Source: Chloroflexi bacterium OLB15 (GTDB lineage: Bacteria > Chloroflexota > Anaerolineae > Aggregatilineales > Phototrophicaceae). Taken from it: a stretch of 64,000 nucleotides of DNA. Positions 7,827 to 15,737 of this stretch are shown here, piece after piece; positions within the stretch are counted from its first letter, which is position 1; each line of letters opens with the position of its first letter. The DNA is taken from NCBI GenBank assembly GCA_001567085.1, contig LMZS01000028.1, forward strand, positions 58,661 to 122,660, read 5' to 3'. The notes beneath the pieces are model-generated. The model worked only from the letters and a program-made list of their open reading frames with translations, made no database searches and was not told the DNA's origin. The position numbers were made by a program, and so were the translations under genes.

Positions 7827-9248
7827 ATGAGGCGAATTTTACTGCTTTTGTTGTGCGCCACCCTTTTGCTGACCTCCACCGTCGTTCTGGCGCAGGAAGA
7901 AGCCCCAACTAACACGCAGACCGGCGTTGAAATTGCATGGCCTTTCCCGATCTCTGAAGTTTGGCAGGATGTGCCGGTATTTGGAACGGCCAGCGTACAG
8001 AATCTTGCCTTCTATTTTTTGGAGGCCGCACCGCTAAACGATGACCAGAGCATCCCTGAAAATGTGATCTGGATTCCGATTTCGCCGATCTATTCAGAAC
8101 CCGTCGTGAACGATGTGCTGGCGATCATCAGCACGCAAGATTTTGCAGATGGTTTATATGCAATACGGCTGAACGTGGTGACAACCGACCTGCAGCGGTA
8201 TTACGACACCATCTCACCGATCCGCCTGAATAACGAGCGCTTCGCCATCGAAAGCGAACTATTACGCGAACAAATCCTTACGGAACTGGGGATCACCGCT
8301 GAAGAAACACCAGCCCCCACACCTGAAACGCCGACCGATACGACACCGCGTGTAACGCCGCTGGCAGAGCACGCCGCTGTCAACATTCGCCGCTGCGATA
8401 TTGTGGATAATACGCGCTGCCCGATCACCGGCTCGCTGCCTTCAGGCCAAACAGCGGATGTGCTGGCTTTAAGCGCCAATCGTACAGGCTGGTTCCAGAT
8501 ACGAACGAATACCGGTAATGTGGGCTGGGTTTCGCCGACAGTGGTTCAAAACAGTGGCGACTTCTCCAATTTGCCAACCGTTGCCCCACCAACGCCGCTG
8601 CCGCCAGCCACCGCTGTGCCGCAGAGCAATGTTCAAGTCGCTAGCCTAACCGTTACAAGCGGCGTGGTTTGTGCCGTGCCGATCATCGCCAATGTGGTTG
8701 TGACCAACCGCGGAAATGCCACTTCTGGCGCGGGCACCATCACCTTGCAGGATATTCACGTGCGAACGGGTACTGTTACGGCGACGGCTTTCGGCAATTT
8801 CCCGGCGTTAGCTGCAGGCCAAAGCTTCACTTCGGTAATCCCGATCACCGTCACCACTTTCTACAATGAAGATCACATCTTGAGAGCCAGCGTTGGCAAC
8901 AGTTCAACCGAATTCCTCTACACGCTGAATCAAGGTAGCTGCGGGCCGCAAGCAACGCCTGCCCCTGATGGAAATATGGTTGACGTAGAGCTGCCGCCGA
9001 ACAGCTGCATCCTGCTGCTGGATAGAGGAACGCCGTTCTTCAATTTCCCCAATGGCTCGCAAGTTGGAACGCTAGAGGTGAACGGCAGTTTTAATGGCAC
9101 TCGTATTACGCGGGTGAACGGTGAAATGTGGTATCAGTTCGATAATACGCAAACGGAAATTCGTAATTGGGTGCACCAGCGAAACATCCGTGAGGCGCAA
9201 GGGACTTGCACAATCCCCGGAACAGGCATAATGCCGTTCGGCGCGTAG
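7827..9248 (+). CDS. Secreted protein with bacterial SH3 and CARDB-like domains
   Basis: I start at MRRILLLLLCATLLLTST, a clear signal peptide ending VLAQ, because AAGGA lies 10 nt before this ATG. The longer frame from 7746 would bury the signal. After a Thr/Pro linker, the region AAVNIRRCDIVDNTRCPITGSLPSGQ to GWVSPTVVQ is a bacterial SH3-type repeat. A second Pro-rich linker leads to a beta-sandwich (VVTNRGNATSGAGTITL) resembling CARDB adhesion domains, then a second SH3-like segment (NFPNGSQVGTLEV). It is likely an extracytoplasmic binding protein. The ligand is unknown. Confidence 0.75.
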   Translation: MRRILLLLLCATLLLTSTVVLAQEEAPTNTQTGVEIAWPFPISEVWQDVPVFGTASVQNLAFYFLEAAPLNDDQSIPENVIWIPISPIYSEPVVNDVLAIISTQDFADGLYAIRLNVVTTDLQRYYDTISPIRLNNERFAIESELLREQILTELGITAEETPAPTPETPTDTTPRVTPLAEHAAVNIRRCDIVDNTRCPITGSLPSGQTADVLALSANRTGWFQIRTNTGNVGWVSPTVVQNSGDFSNLPTVAPPTPLPPATAVPQSNVQVASLTVTSGVVCAVPIIANVVVTNRGNATSGAGTITLQDIHVRTGTVTATAFGNFPALAAGQSFTSVIPITVTTFYNEDHILRASVGNSSTEFLYTLNQGSCGPQATPAPDGNMVDVELPPNSCILLLDRGTPFFNFPNGSQVGTLEVNGSFNGTRITRVNGEMWYQFDNTQTEIRNWVHQRNIREAQGTCTIPGTGIMPFGA

Positions 9249-9258
9249 CCCCTCTTTG

Positions 9259-9290
9259 GCGGTAGGCTCGGTTGAGCCTACCGCTTTTAT
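9259..9290 (+). terminator. Intrinsic terminator after the secreted SH3 protein
   Basis: GCGGTAGGCTC and GAGCCTACCGC form an 11-bp stem with a GGTT loop, followed by TTTTATTTTT. It overlaps the end of the convergent DUF1684 gene. Confidence 0.85.
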
Positions 9291-9820
9291 TTTTCCACTT
9301 CTACCCACGCCCCTTCAGGGTTTTTCTCGCCAGCACGAATGTGAACAGCAACTCGATTTTCAGATGGCGTGATCGGGCATGACCAGCCCTCATTATAGGC
9401 ACAGGTCGGGTTATAGACCTGATTGAAATCCACATGAAAGCGGCCATCCGGAAGCAGTTCGGGTTCTACATAGCGCCCGGCAGGATAGGTTTCACCCGGC
9501 GCACCAGCATCCACGAAGGGCAGAAAATAGCCGTGCGGCGAGTCATAAATGGTCAGCGCGACAGGCTGCCCATCTACCGTGAAATCAAAACGAGCGTAGC
9601 GCTCATAGATGCGTGTATCGCCGGTAGTGGTTTCAATCTGAATGCGGCGATCATCTTTCACCGGCACCGCCGTCACCACCAGATCAAGATCGGGGTTGTA
9701 TGGATAATAACTTAGACCGGTGAAGCGATCCTGCTGTTCCGGTTCAAGTGGCGACTGCGGGTGCTGCTTAAAAAACTGATCTTTCTCGCGGCGTATCGCT
9801 TCTAGTTCAGCAGGGGTCAT
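9287..9820 (-). CDS. DUF1684 family protein
   Basis: This 177-residue protein carries the DUF1684 pattern. An N-terminal helix is followed by REKDQFFKQHPQSPL, then GLSYYPYNPDLDL, a beta-rich core with YDSPHGYFLPFVDAG, YPAGRYVEPE, and the end motif FHVDFNQVYNPTCAYNEGWSCPITPSEN. The Cys pair and NPxCAY...CP stretch are typical. The biochemical role of the family is not established. I chose the ATG at 9820 with GGAG just upstream over a TTG four codons earlier. Confidence 0.85.
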   Translation of the reverse strand: MTPAELEAIRREKDQFFKQHPQSPLEPEQQDRFTGLSYYPYNPDLDLVVTAVPVKDDRRIQIETTTGDTRIYERYARFDFTVDGQPVALTIYDSPHGYFLPFVDAGAPGETYPAGRYVEPELLPDGRFHVDFNQVYNPTCAYNEGWSCPITPSENRVAVHIRAGEKNPEGAWVEVEK

Positions 9821-9910
9821 GAAACTCTCCAAAATGCATTGAGCCTATAAACACAACGGACGCCTTTTGAGCGCCCGTTTATACATTTAAGTTGAAGAAA
9901 CAGCCGAAAA

Positions 9911-10066
9911 CTAGGACTGCGCGATTTGCTCCAGCGCAGCTTCATCCTGCTTCAGCGAGCGATATTTCAGCACGAAGCGGGCAATCAGTGCGCCCATGAT
10001 GACGGTGCTTACGCCCAGTCCAAGTAAAAGATACGCGGTGGTATCGGGAATCAGAGTTTCAGGCAT
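9911..10066 (-). CDS. ccmD: CcmD-like small membrane protein of the cytochrome c maturation operon
   Basis: This 51-residue frame begins MPETLIPDTTAYLLLGLGVS and continues into one membrane helix, then RFVLKYRSLKQDEAALEQ. One transmembrane segment, a basic stretch after it, and a place right behind ccmC fit CcmD, which helps release heme-loaded CcmE from CcmABC in other bacteria. GGAG lies 9 nt before the ATG. Its stop is the end of the ten-gene ccm operon. Sequence similarity of CcmD is always weak, so position is the main evidence. Confidence 0.75.
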   Translation of the reverse strand: MPETLIPDTTAYLLLGLGVSTVIMGALIARFVLKYRSLKQDEAALEQIAQS

Positions 10067-10069
10067 GAT

Positions 10070-10822
10070 TTATTTCTCCGCCACTACTGCACGCAGGGCA
10101 TTCACGCGCTCAGAAAGGTTTTCGATACGCAGACGCCACCAGATCAACACCCAGGGAATGAACACGCTCCACACAATCATATTGAAGCTCATCGTTGCCA
10201 ACATGCTGCTGGAAAGCTCAAAGCCGCCTTCAGCATTTTGCGGGCTGGGGCCGATGACTGCGGGATGGATGGTATCCGGACGAATCCGAATGATGACAAA
10301 AGTGACGATGACCGTTGTGTAGGCGAGAATGCCGTACACGCTGGAAAGACGGCGCCGGGTTTCCGGGTTTTCGATGCCCGCGCGCAGCATGAAATAGGCG
10401 GCATAAGTCAGGATCATGATCGCGGCGCTGGTGAGGCGGGGATCCCATGTCCACCAGGTGTTCCAGATCGGGCGCGCCCATACCATACCGGTAATCAGAT
10501 TGGTCAGCGCCAGCGCAAAGCCGACTTCAATGCCCGAAAGCGCCAAACGATCCCACTTTGGATTACGCTTCCACAGATACATGATGCCAGCGACCACCGA
10601 AACACCTAAGGCCACCGAAGCCCCCGCAAATGCAGATACATGGATGTAGAAAATACGCTGCACATCCCCCTGTGTCACATCCAGGCCGGCATAAAACAGC
10701 AGCATCAGCAAGCCAACAACGGTGAGTATTGCGGTTATAACCGTTAGGATAACCAGCAGCGCCGGGCGGCTTTGTGACGATGTAGAGGATACAGGAAGCG
10801 GCGCTTGTGTCACCGCGCTCAT
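10070..10822 (-). CDS. ccmC: Heme export / cytochrome c biogenesis protein CcmC
   Basis: CcmC is the membrane protein that attaches heme to CcmE at the outer face of the membrane. The 250 residues have about six membrane helices and the tryptophan-rich heme-handling motif WNTWWTWDPRLTS. A conserved His lies at RIFYIHVSAF before it, and another at RPDTIHPAV after it. It lies 85 nt after ccmB and 3 nt before ccmD. The N-terminal 20 residues are polar and Ser-rich, longer than in many homologues. Confidence 0.95.
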   Translation of the reverse strand: MSAVTQAPLPVSSTSSQSRPALLVILTVITAILTVVGLLMLLFYAGLDVTQGDVQRIFYIHVSAFAGASVALGVSVVAGIMYLWKRNPKWDRLALSGIEVGFALALTNLITGMVWARPIWNTWWTWDPRLTSAAIMILTYAAYFMLRAGIENPETRRRLSSVYGILAYTTVIVTFVIIRIRPDTIHPAVIGPSPQNAEGGFELSSSMLATMSFNMIVWSVFIPWVLIWWRLRIENLSERVNALRAVVAEK

Positions 10823-10907
10823 AGAAACTCCTTCAGCTCATTACTTGTGAAAATTCGGGCAAATCATATCAAAACCTACAAAAATCTACAAAGGTAAATT
10901 TAGAAAT

Positions 10908-11585
10908 TCATTCTTCAACGACAAACTCGAACAATACGACGCCCAACACCAGAAAGATGATGTTTAGCACCGTTAGGATGCTCAGCCAGGGCAACCACTC
11001 GTCCTGAGCTGCCCCGTTCAGAATATAGGTCGTGCCGCGCACAGCAGCCAAGAGCAGCGGCACGGCCACCGGCAGCATCACAATTGGCAGCAAGGTTTCA
11101 CGCGCACGGGTTTGCGCGGTCATGGCAGCCAGCAAAGTGCCGATAATCGTAAAACCGGCAGTACCCAGCAGCAAGGCGATCAGCATCCAACCATTAAACA
11201 GCGGGACGTTAAAGAGGATGGTGATCACGAAGGCGACGGCCAGACCGACCAGCGCTGTGAACAGGAAATTGCCCAGCAGCTTGCCCGCAAAGATGGCGGA
11301 ACGCGGCAGCGGCGCTAAGAGCAGCACATCAAGATTGCCCTGATCACGCTCCATTGCCATGCTGCGATTCAAGCCCAGAATGCTGGCGAAGACGATGGTC
11401 ACCCACAACACCCCGCTTACAGATTCAATTCGCGCTTCACGGTTAAGCTCCAGCGCAAAGCTGAAGATCAGCACGTCCAGCAGCGCGAACAAACCCATCG
11501 CGCCGATCAGCTCACGGCTGCGCGATTCGGCGAGCGTATCTTTACGAAAAATGGCTAGCATGGCGGCGAAGAATGGGGTTTTCAC
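10908..11585 (-). CDS. ccmB: Heme exporter membrane subunit CcmB
   Basis: CcmB is the permease partner of the CcmA ATPase in the complex that frees holo-CcmE. The 225 residues include about six membrane helices and the family region GLNRSMAMERDQGNLDVLLLAPLPRSAIFAGKL, which corresponds to the cytoplasmic loop that meets CcmA. The start overlaps the ccmA stop by 4 nt, indicating translational coupling. The polar stretch TAQTRARETLLPI is also typical. Confidence 0.95.
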   Translation of the reverse strand: MKTPFFAAMLAIFRKDTLAESRSRELIGAMGLFALLDVLIFSFALELNREARIESVSGVLWVTIVFASILGLNRSMAMERDQGNLDVLLLAPLPRSAIFAGKLLGNFLFTALVGLAVAFVITILFNVPLFNGWMLIALLLGTAGFTIIGTLLAAMTAQTRARETLLPIVMLPVAVPLLLAAVRGTTYILNGAAQDEWLPWLSILTVLNIIFLVLGVVLFEFVVEE

Positions 11586-12292
11586 GCGCTCACCTGTTCA
11601 GCAAAGATAGCTGCCAGCCGCACGGCATCCATCTCAGCAGCAGGTTGATCAATGACCACGCTGCCGCGTTCGAGGATCAGGACGCGGGTTGATACCTGCA
11701 CCGCATGGTCAAATTCATGAGTTGCCATCAGGATAGTACGGCCTTCGCCACGCGCGCCCATGATCAGGTCATCCAGCAGCGCCGCTCCGCGCTGATCCAA
11801 CCCCGTATGTGGCTCATCCAGCAGCAGAATATCCGGCTCGTGCAGCATTGCCCTGGCAATGCTTAGCCGCTGCTGCATACCACGCGAAAAGGTACGCACC
11901 AGATCATTCGCGCGGCGCGCCAGCCCGACCTGCTCTAGTAACAGGCCGCCGCGTTGTTTACTTTTCGCCGGATCGAGATTGTACAGCCGCCCGAAAAATT
12001 GCAGATTTTCAACAGCCGTCAGGTTATCGTACAGAAGCGGCTTATGCGCCACCATACCAATTTGCGCGCGAACAGCGGCGGCTTCACGCGGCAGTTCCCA
12101 CCCGCCGATGCGGATGCTGCCGCTGGTTGGTTTACTCAGGCTGGAAAGCATCCGCAGTAGTGTACTTTTTCCACTGCCGTTCGCGCCCAGCAGCGCCACC
12201 GCTTCGCCGCGTTCAATTCCCAGCGTCAGCCGCTTGATGACCGGCATATAGCCGAAAGATTTGGTCAGGTCTTCAGTTTCAATCAGCGCCAT
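11582..12292 (-). CDS. ccmA: Heme exporter ATPase CcmA
   Basis: This ABC ATPase powers the release of heme-loaded CcmE from CcmC. Walker A is GANGSGKST (about residues 35-43), the signature is FSRGMQQRLSIARAML, and Walker B is ILLLDEPHTGLD, with the switch His in MATHEF. The length of 236 residues is normal. Its start overlaps the upstream cytochrome lipoprotein gene by 14 nt and its end overlaps ccmB by 4 nt. Confidence 0.95.
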   Translation of the reverse strand: MALIETEDLTKSFGYMPVIKRLTLGIERGEAVALLGANGSGKSTLLRMLSSLSKPTSGSIRIGGWELPREAAAVRAQIGMVAHKPLLYDNLTAVENLQFFGRLYNLDPAKSKQRGGLLLEQVGLARRANDLVRTFSRGMQQRLSIARAMLHEPDILLLDEPHTGLDQRGAALLDDLIMGARGEGRTILMATHEFDHAVQVSTRVLILERGSVVIDQPAAEMDAVRLAAIFAEQVSA

Positions 12293-14210
12293 GATCCATC
12301 ACTTCGGCAAGGCGCGTCTTCAACGCCGCGCGCTGGCGCTGGTAAGCCGCTTCGTCCAGCTTGCCCGCCTCAAAATCGGCATCAAGTTCAGCGATCTGCT
12401 TGACCAGCGCATTTATGAGCGCAGGGGAAGCTTCAGTTTCGGCATCGTCATTCAAGCGCGCGCGCCGTCGCGCAAACCAGAAAATCAGGCCGCCAACCAG
12501 CAGCACTTCGCCAACCACCACAATCGCAATGATCATGGGCAGACTGTTTTCAGAGACGACATCCGTGCTGCCGCCCACCACCGTTGACGCGCCGCCGCGC
12601 CCGGTCAGCGTATAGCCAAGAATATCGCCCGCATTCAGCGCAGCGGTTGATCCATAGCTGGAGTAGATATTTTGCCCCAGCGATTGATCGCCGATGGGCA
12701 AGAATAGATCGCCACCATCCACCTGAATATCCGGCGGGCGAACCAATAGCCGCGCTTCGCCATTCAATCCATAGTTAATCTGCTGCTCGATGATGGCGCT
12801 GTCTTCGTAGTCAATCAGATAGATCAACTGCACCAGATGCGAGTCGCCGGGAAGCACAGGCGCAGTATCAATCACGGTGTACTGTTCGGCGACATATGCA
12901 TAGCGCCCCGGTTCACTGAAACCGGGCACAATTGATCCCGGCGGCAGCGAGATCAGCAGCCCTACATGCCGGCCATCAGGGGTAAGCTGGCTGGTCGTGT
13001 AGGCGCGGTCAGAATTGTTGCTAAACTGCCACACCTGCGCAATTTCCAAGCCAGTTTGCGTTACATTAACCTGCGTGACCACCGCGTTGATCGAGATCAC
13101 CGAGGGGTCTTCGGTGAGTTCATAAAGGGTGAGATCGAGCAAGCCACCCTGCACCTCTTCGCCAGTCATGAAATCGGTGGCAAATACGCGATCACGGTAG
13201 GCCGAGGTCACTGCGTAAATATAATCCAGAGCAAACGGCACATCAGTAAATGTATAGGCGCCGTCTACAGCGTTAGCCTCAAACTGCTGCGGATTGCCCT
13301 CTGTCGGGAATACGAAGAGGGTCATTGGCTGTTCCGGCGGAACCGTACCCCCGGCGCTGCCGTTGCTTAACTGACCAGACAGGGTAAAGGCCGCGCCGGC
13401 TTCAACAGTGACTTCAGGCGTAGCTTCAGGCTGCGCGAGGCTGCCGATCTGCTCTGCGCCGATCATCTGTGGCTTTGCCAGCGAAAGCGTGCGCGTGAAG
13501 GCGACAACCGCCTGACGCTGCGCTTCGTTCAGATCATCAGCAAACGAGGGCATACCATCTAATGGGCTGCCGATGCCTTCTACAATATCGTTATAAATGA
13601 CGGTATCGCTGATCAGCGCCATATTGGACTGACCGGTGAGATCGCTCACCGCGCCATCCAGATCGGCAGCATCTGGCCCATCGCCGCGCCCCGTATCGCC
13701 ATGACAGCGCGCGCAGTGTTCCTGATACAGCGCGCGGCCTTCTTCAATCTGCGCCTGCGTATAGTGCATGGTGTAGGTGTAATAAGCCACCGCCCAGCGT
13801 TCAGATTCGCTGAGCGAATCTCCCCAGGGCGGCATTAAGGCTTCAATGCGACCGTTGGTGATGGTATCGAACCATTCAGTCGGGCGCTGGTTAGAGGCGG
13901 TTTCAGGAATCGAGAAATTACCGGCATTGGTCACTTGCCCACTTTGCACCAGCACGCCATCACCCGCGCCTGTTTCGCCATGACAATCTACACAGCGCGC
14001 GGCAAAAATGGCAGCACCCTGCTCCAAATCTGGCGGCGCGGCGGGATAACCGACATCAGTGGGGGCAGCGGTAGGCTGCGGAACCGTCGCTACGATCTGC
14101 GGTTCGCCGGCAAGGCCAGAGCAAGCGGCAAGCAGCAGGAAGACGACTATTAGCCCTGCCAGACGCCGGTATCGCTTACTATTTAGGATGGGGGTTCGCT
14201 GATAACTCAA
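12279..14210 (-). CDS. Membrane-anchored diheme cytochrome c lipoprotein within the ccm operon
   Basis: The 643-residue protein starts with a lipobox (LLLAACSG, Cys30) and a Pro/Thr linker. Two cytochrome c domains follow with CVDCH (Cys73, Cys76, His77) and CARCH (Cys166, Cys169, His170). Then come a carboxypeptidase-regulatory-like beta domain and a larger beta-rich region. A C-terminal membrane helix (LPMIIAIVVVGEVLLVGG) precedes a short charged coiled-coil tail of the SHOCT kind (DADFEAGKLDEAAYQRQRAAL). It probably carries electrons outside the membrane. Its position between ccmI-like and ccmA genes suggests it is a major client of the maturation system. Confidence 0.85.
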   Translation of the reverse strand: MSYQRTPILNSKRYRRLAGLIVVFLLLAACSGLAGEPQIVATVPQPTAAPTDVGYPAAPPDLEQGAAIFAARCVDCHGETGAGDGVLVQSGQVTNAGNFSIPETASNQRPTEWFDTITNGRIEALMPPWGDSLSESERWAVAYYTYTMHYTQAQIEEGRALYQEHCARCHGDTGRGDGPDAADLDGAVSDLTGQSNMALISDTVIYNDIVEGIGSPLDGMPSFADDLNEAQRQAVVAFTRTLSLAKPQMIGAEQIGSLAQPEATPEVTVEAGAAFTLSGQLSNGSAGGTVPPEQPMTLFVFPTEGNPQQFEANAVDGAYTFTDVPFALDYIYAVTSAYRDRVFATDFMTGEEVQGGLLDLTLYELTEDPSVISINAVVTQVNVTQTGLEIAQVWQFSNNSDRAYTTSQLTPDGRHVGLLISLPPGSIVPGFSEPGRYAYVAEQYTVIDTAPVLPGDSHLVQLIYLIDYEDSAIIEQQINYGLNGEARLLVRPPDIQVDGGDLFLPIGDQSLGQNIYSSYGSTAALNAGDILGYTLTGRGGASTVVGGSTDVVSENSLPMIIAIVVVGEVLLVGGLIFWFARRRARLNDDAETEASPALINALVKQIAELDADFEAGKLDEAAYQRQRAALKTRLAEVMDHGAD

Positions 14211-14593
14211 GGCTGTGCCTGTGTGGTGGAAGCGGCTTGTTTTTCGCGCGATTGGGCAACCATCTGCTCGATAACGTCATCTGAACTATCCGCCGGATGC
14301 CCGTTCTCTACCGTCAGTTGATCCAACAGTTTCAACGCCTGCGCGCCGCGCTGCGCCCATAATTCGCGATCCTGGCGATAGCTTTCTTCGTTGATTTTAC
14401 CTAGCGCGTGATCTTCATCCAGATCGCGGATATTTTGCAGCGCGCGTTCATAGTAAGCAATAACACGATCCTGCTGCTTTAACAGCGCCCCATCTGCCGC
14501 TGCTTTGCGCCGCGCCGATAAAAAAGGCAAAGCGATGATCAACGCCGCAGCAGTGACCAGCAGGATAGCCGCAATCAACCCGCCCGCGCTCAT
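14207..14593 (-). CDS. CcmI-like membrane protein
   Basis: The 128 residues consist of an N-terminal membrane helix (GGLIAAILLVTAAALIIALPFL), a basic patch, and a charged helical region (YYERALQNIRDLDEDHALGKINEESYRQDRE). This is the pattern of the N-terminal part of CcmI, which holds apocytochrome for heme attachment. The TPR part of full CcmI is absent. It overlaps genes on both sides by 4 nt, so it belongs firmly to the operon. The name is inferred from architecture and context. Confidence 0.7.
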   Translation of the reverse strand: MSAGGLIAAILLVTAAALIIALPFLSARRKAAADGALLKQQDRVIAYYERALQNIRDLDEDHALGKINEESYRQDRELWAQRGAQALKLLDQLTVENGHPADSSDDVIEQMVAQSREKQAASTTQAQP

Positions 14594-15174
14594 CCGACTG
14601 CCCCATTATTGGCAAGTAAGGGATCAACTTCAGCGCGCAGCACCGCTTCATCTACCGTTGAGAGGATGAATTTAGCCACGTTGCCCTGCTGATCAATGAT
14701 GAACGTTTCTGGCACGCCCTGAATATGATACAAATCCTGACTAATAGTAGTGCCAACATCAGGACCGGCAGGATATGTCATCCCAAACTCGGCAATGAAA
14801 GCCATCGAGTCATCAGGATCATCAGCATAGGCTACCCCAAGCACCATCACACCCTGATCGCGGTATTCCTGCCAGAAAGCTTCCAGCGCGGGCGCTTCAG
14901 CGCGGCAAGGACCGCACCAGCTCGCCCAGAAATTTAACACCACTACCTGCCCGCGAAGATCGGAAAGCTGGATAGTTTCGCCATCGAAGGTGGTCAGGGT
15001 GAAATCAGGCGCGGTGCCGGTCTCTGGTTGAGTTTCGCGCGAACGCACAAAGGCAATGCCGATCACTACAATCACCGAGACGATGCCCGCGATCAACAGG
15101 ATAGTGCCAAGGCTTAAACCGCGTTTTGGGGGTTCAGCCGGCTGTTCTTGCGTTAGAAATTCAAGATCGGTCAT
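14590..15174 (-). CDS. ccmG: Thiol-disulfide oxidoreductase of the TlpA/ResA/CcmG type
   Basis: This membrane-anchored thioredoxin reduces the haem-binding cysteines of apocytochromes. An N-terminal anchor ([21 protein letters not shown]) precedes a thioredoxin fold with WCGPC (Cys87, Cys90), the insertion typical of CcmG/ResA, and the cis-Pro region GVPETFIID. The length of 194 residues fits the family. It lies between ccmH and the ccmI-like gene, which supports a role in cytochrome maturation rather than general disulfide reduction. Confidence 0.92.
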   Translation of the reverse strand: MTDLEFLTQEQPAEPPKRGLSLGTILLIAGIVSVIVVIGIAFVRSRETQPETGTAPDFTLTTFDGETIQLSDLRGQVVVLNFWASWCGPCRAEAPALEAFWQEYRDQGVMVLGVAYADDPDDSMAFIAEFGMTYPAGPDVGTTISQDLYHIQGVPETFIIDQQGNVAKFILSTVDEAVLRAEVDPLLANNGAVG

Positions 15175-15233
15175 AGTTTATGCGCCCCCTTGTACTGCCT
15201 CTCTCTTAAGCAGAAGAATCAAGGGTGAGGGGT

Positions 15234-15737
15234 TCATCCTTTCACATCATCTTCCAACGCCGCACGATACGGATCATCCGGCGGCACGCTGGCGGACGGA
15301 TCATTAACTGTGCCAGTCGGGGCAGCTGTTTTCGCGCCGCGCCAGCGTAAAATCAGAAATATGGCAATCAGTAACGCTACACCGGCAATCAGAAACGGCG
15401 TGACCAGCGATACGGTCTGTAAGGTTTGATCGAGCGGCACCGCAGATGCTCGTTCGCCGTACTGTGCCACAAAATTGGCGATGATTTGATCTTTACTTAG
15501 CCCGCGCGCCAGTTGTGAGCGAATATCTTCGCGCCAGCGGTAGCAGGCTTCCGTCTGGCAGGTATTCAGCGGCTCATTCGGGCAAACGGGGCAATACAGG
15601 CTGCGTGCCACTTCCATGACCTGATCATCGGTGATCTGTGATGGATCAACGGCTGTGCCCGTGTCCTGCGCGGCGGCAAGCATAATTCCGGCAAATAATC
15701 CGAACAGCGCAAGCACCACAAGAATCAGCCGCTTCAT
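15234..15737 (-). CDS. ccmH: Cytochrome c maturation protein CcmH
   Basis: CcmH takes part in thiol handling during heme ligation with CcmF. A signal peptide (LILVVLALFGLFAG) precedes the domain ARSLYCPVCPNEPLNTC and EACYRWREDIRSQLARG. The redox pair is Cys49 and Cys52, and two further cysteines (60 and 65) are not found in classic proteobacterial CcmH. The end of the domain, DQIIANFVAQYGERASAVP, is typical, and a membrane helix follows. The start overlaps the ccmF stop by 4 nt. Confidence 0.92.
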   Translation of the reverse strand: MKRLILVVLALFGLFAGIMLAAAQDTGTAVDPSQITDDQVMEVARSLYCPVCPNEPLNTCQTEACYRWREDIRSQLARGLSKDQIIANFVAQYGERASAVPLDQTLQTVSLVTPFLIAGVALLIAIFLILRWRGAKTAAPTGTVNDPSASVPPDDPYRAALEDDVKG

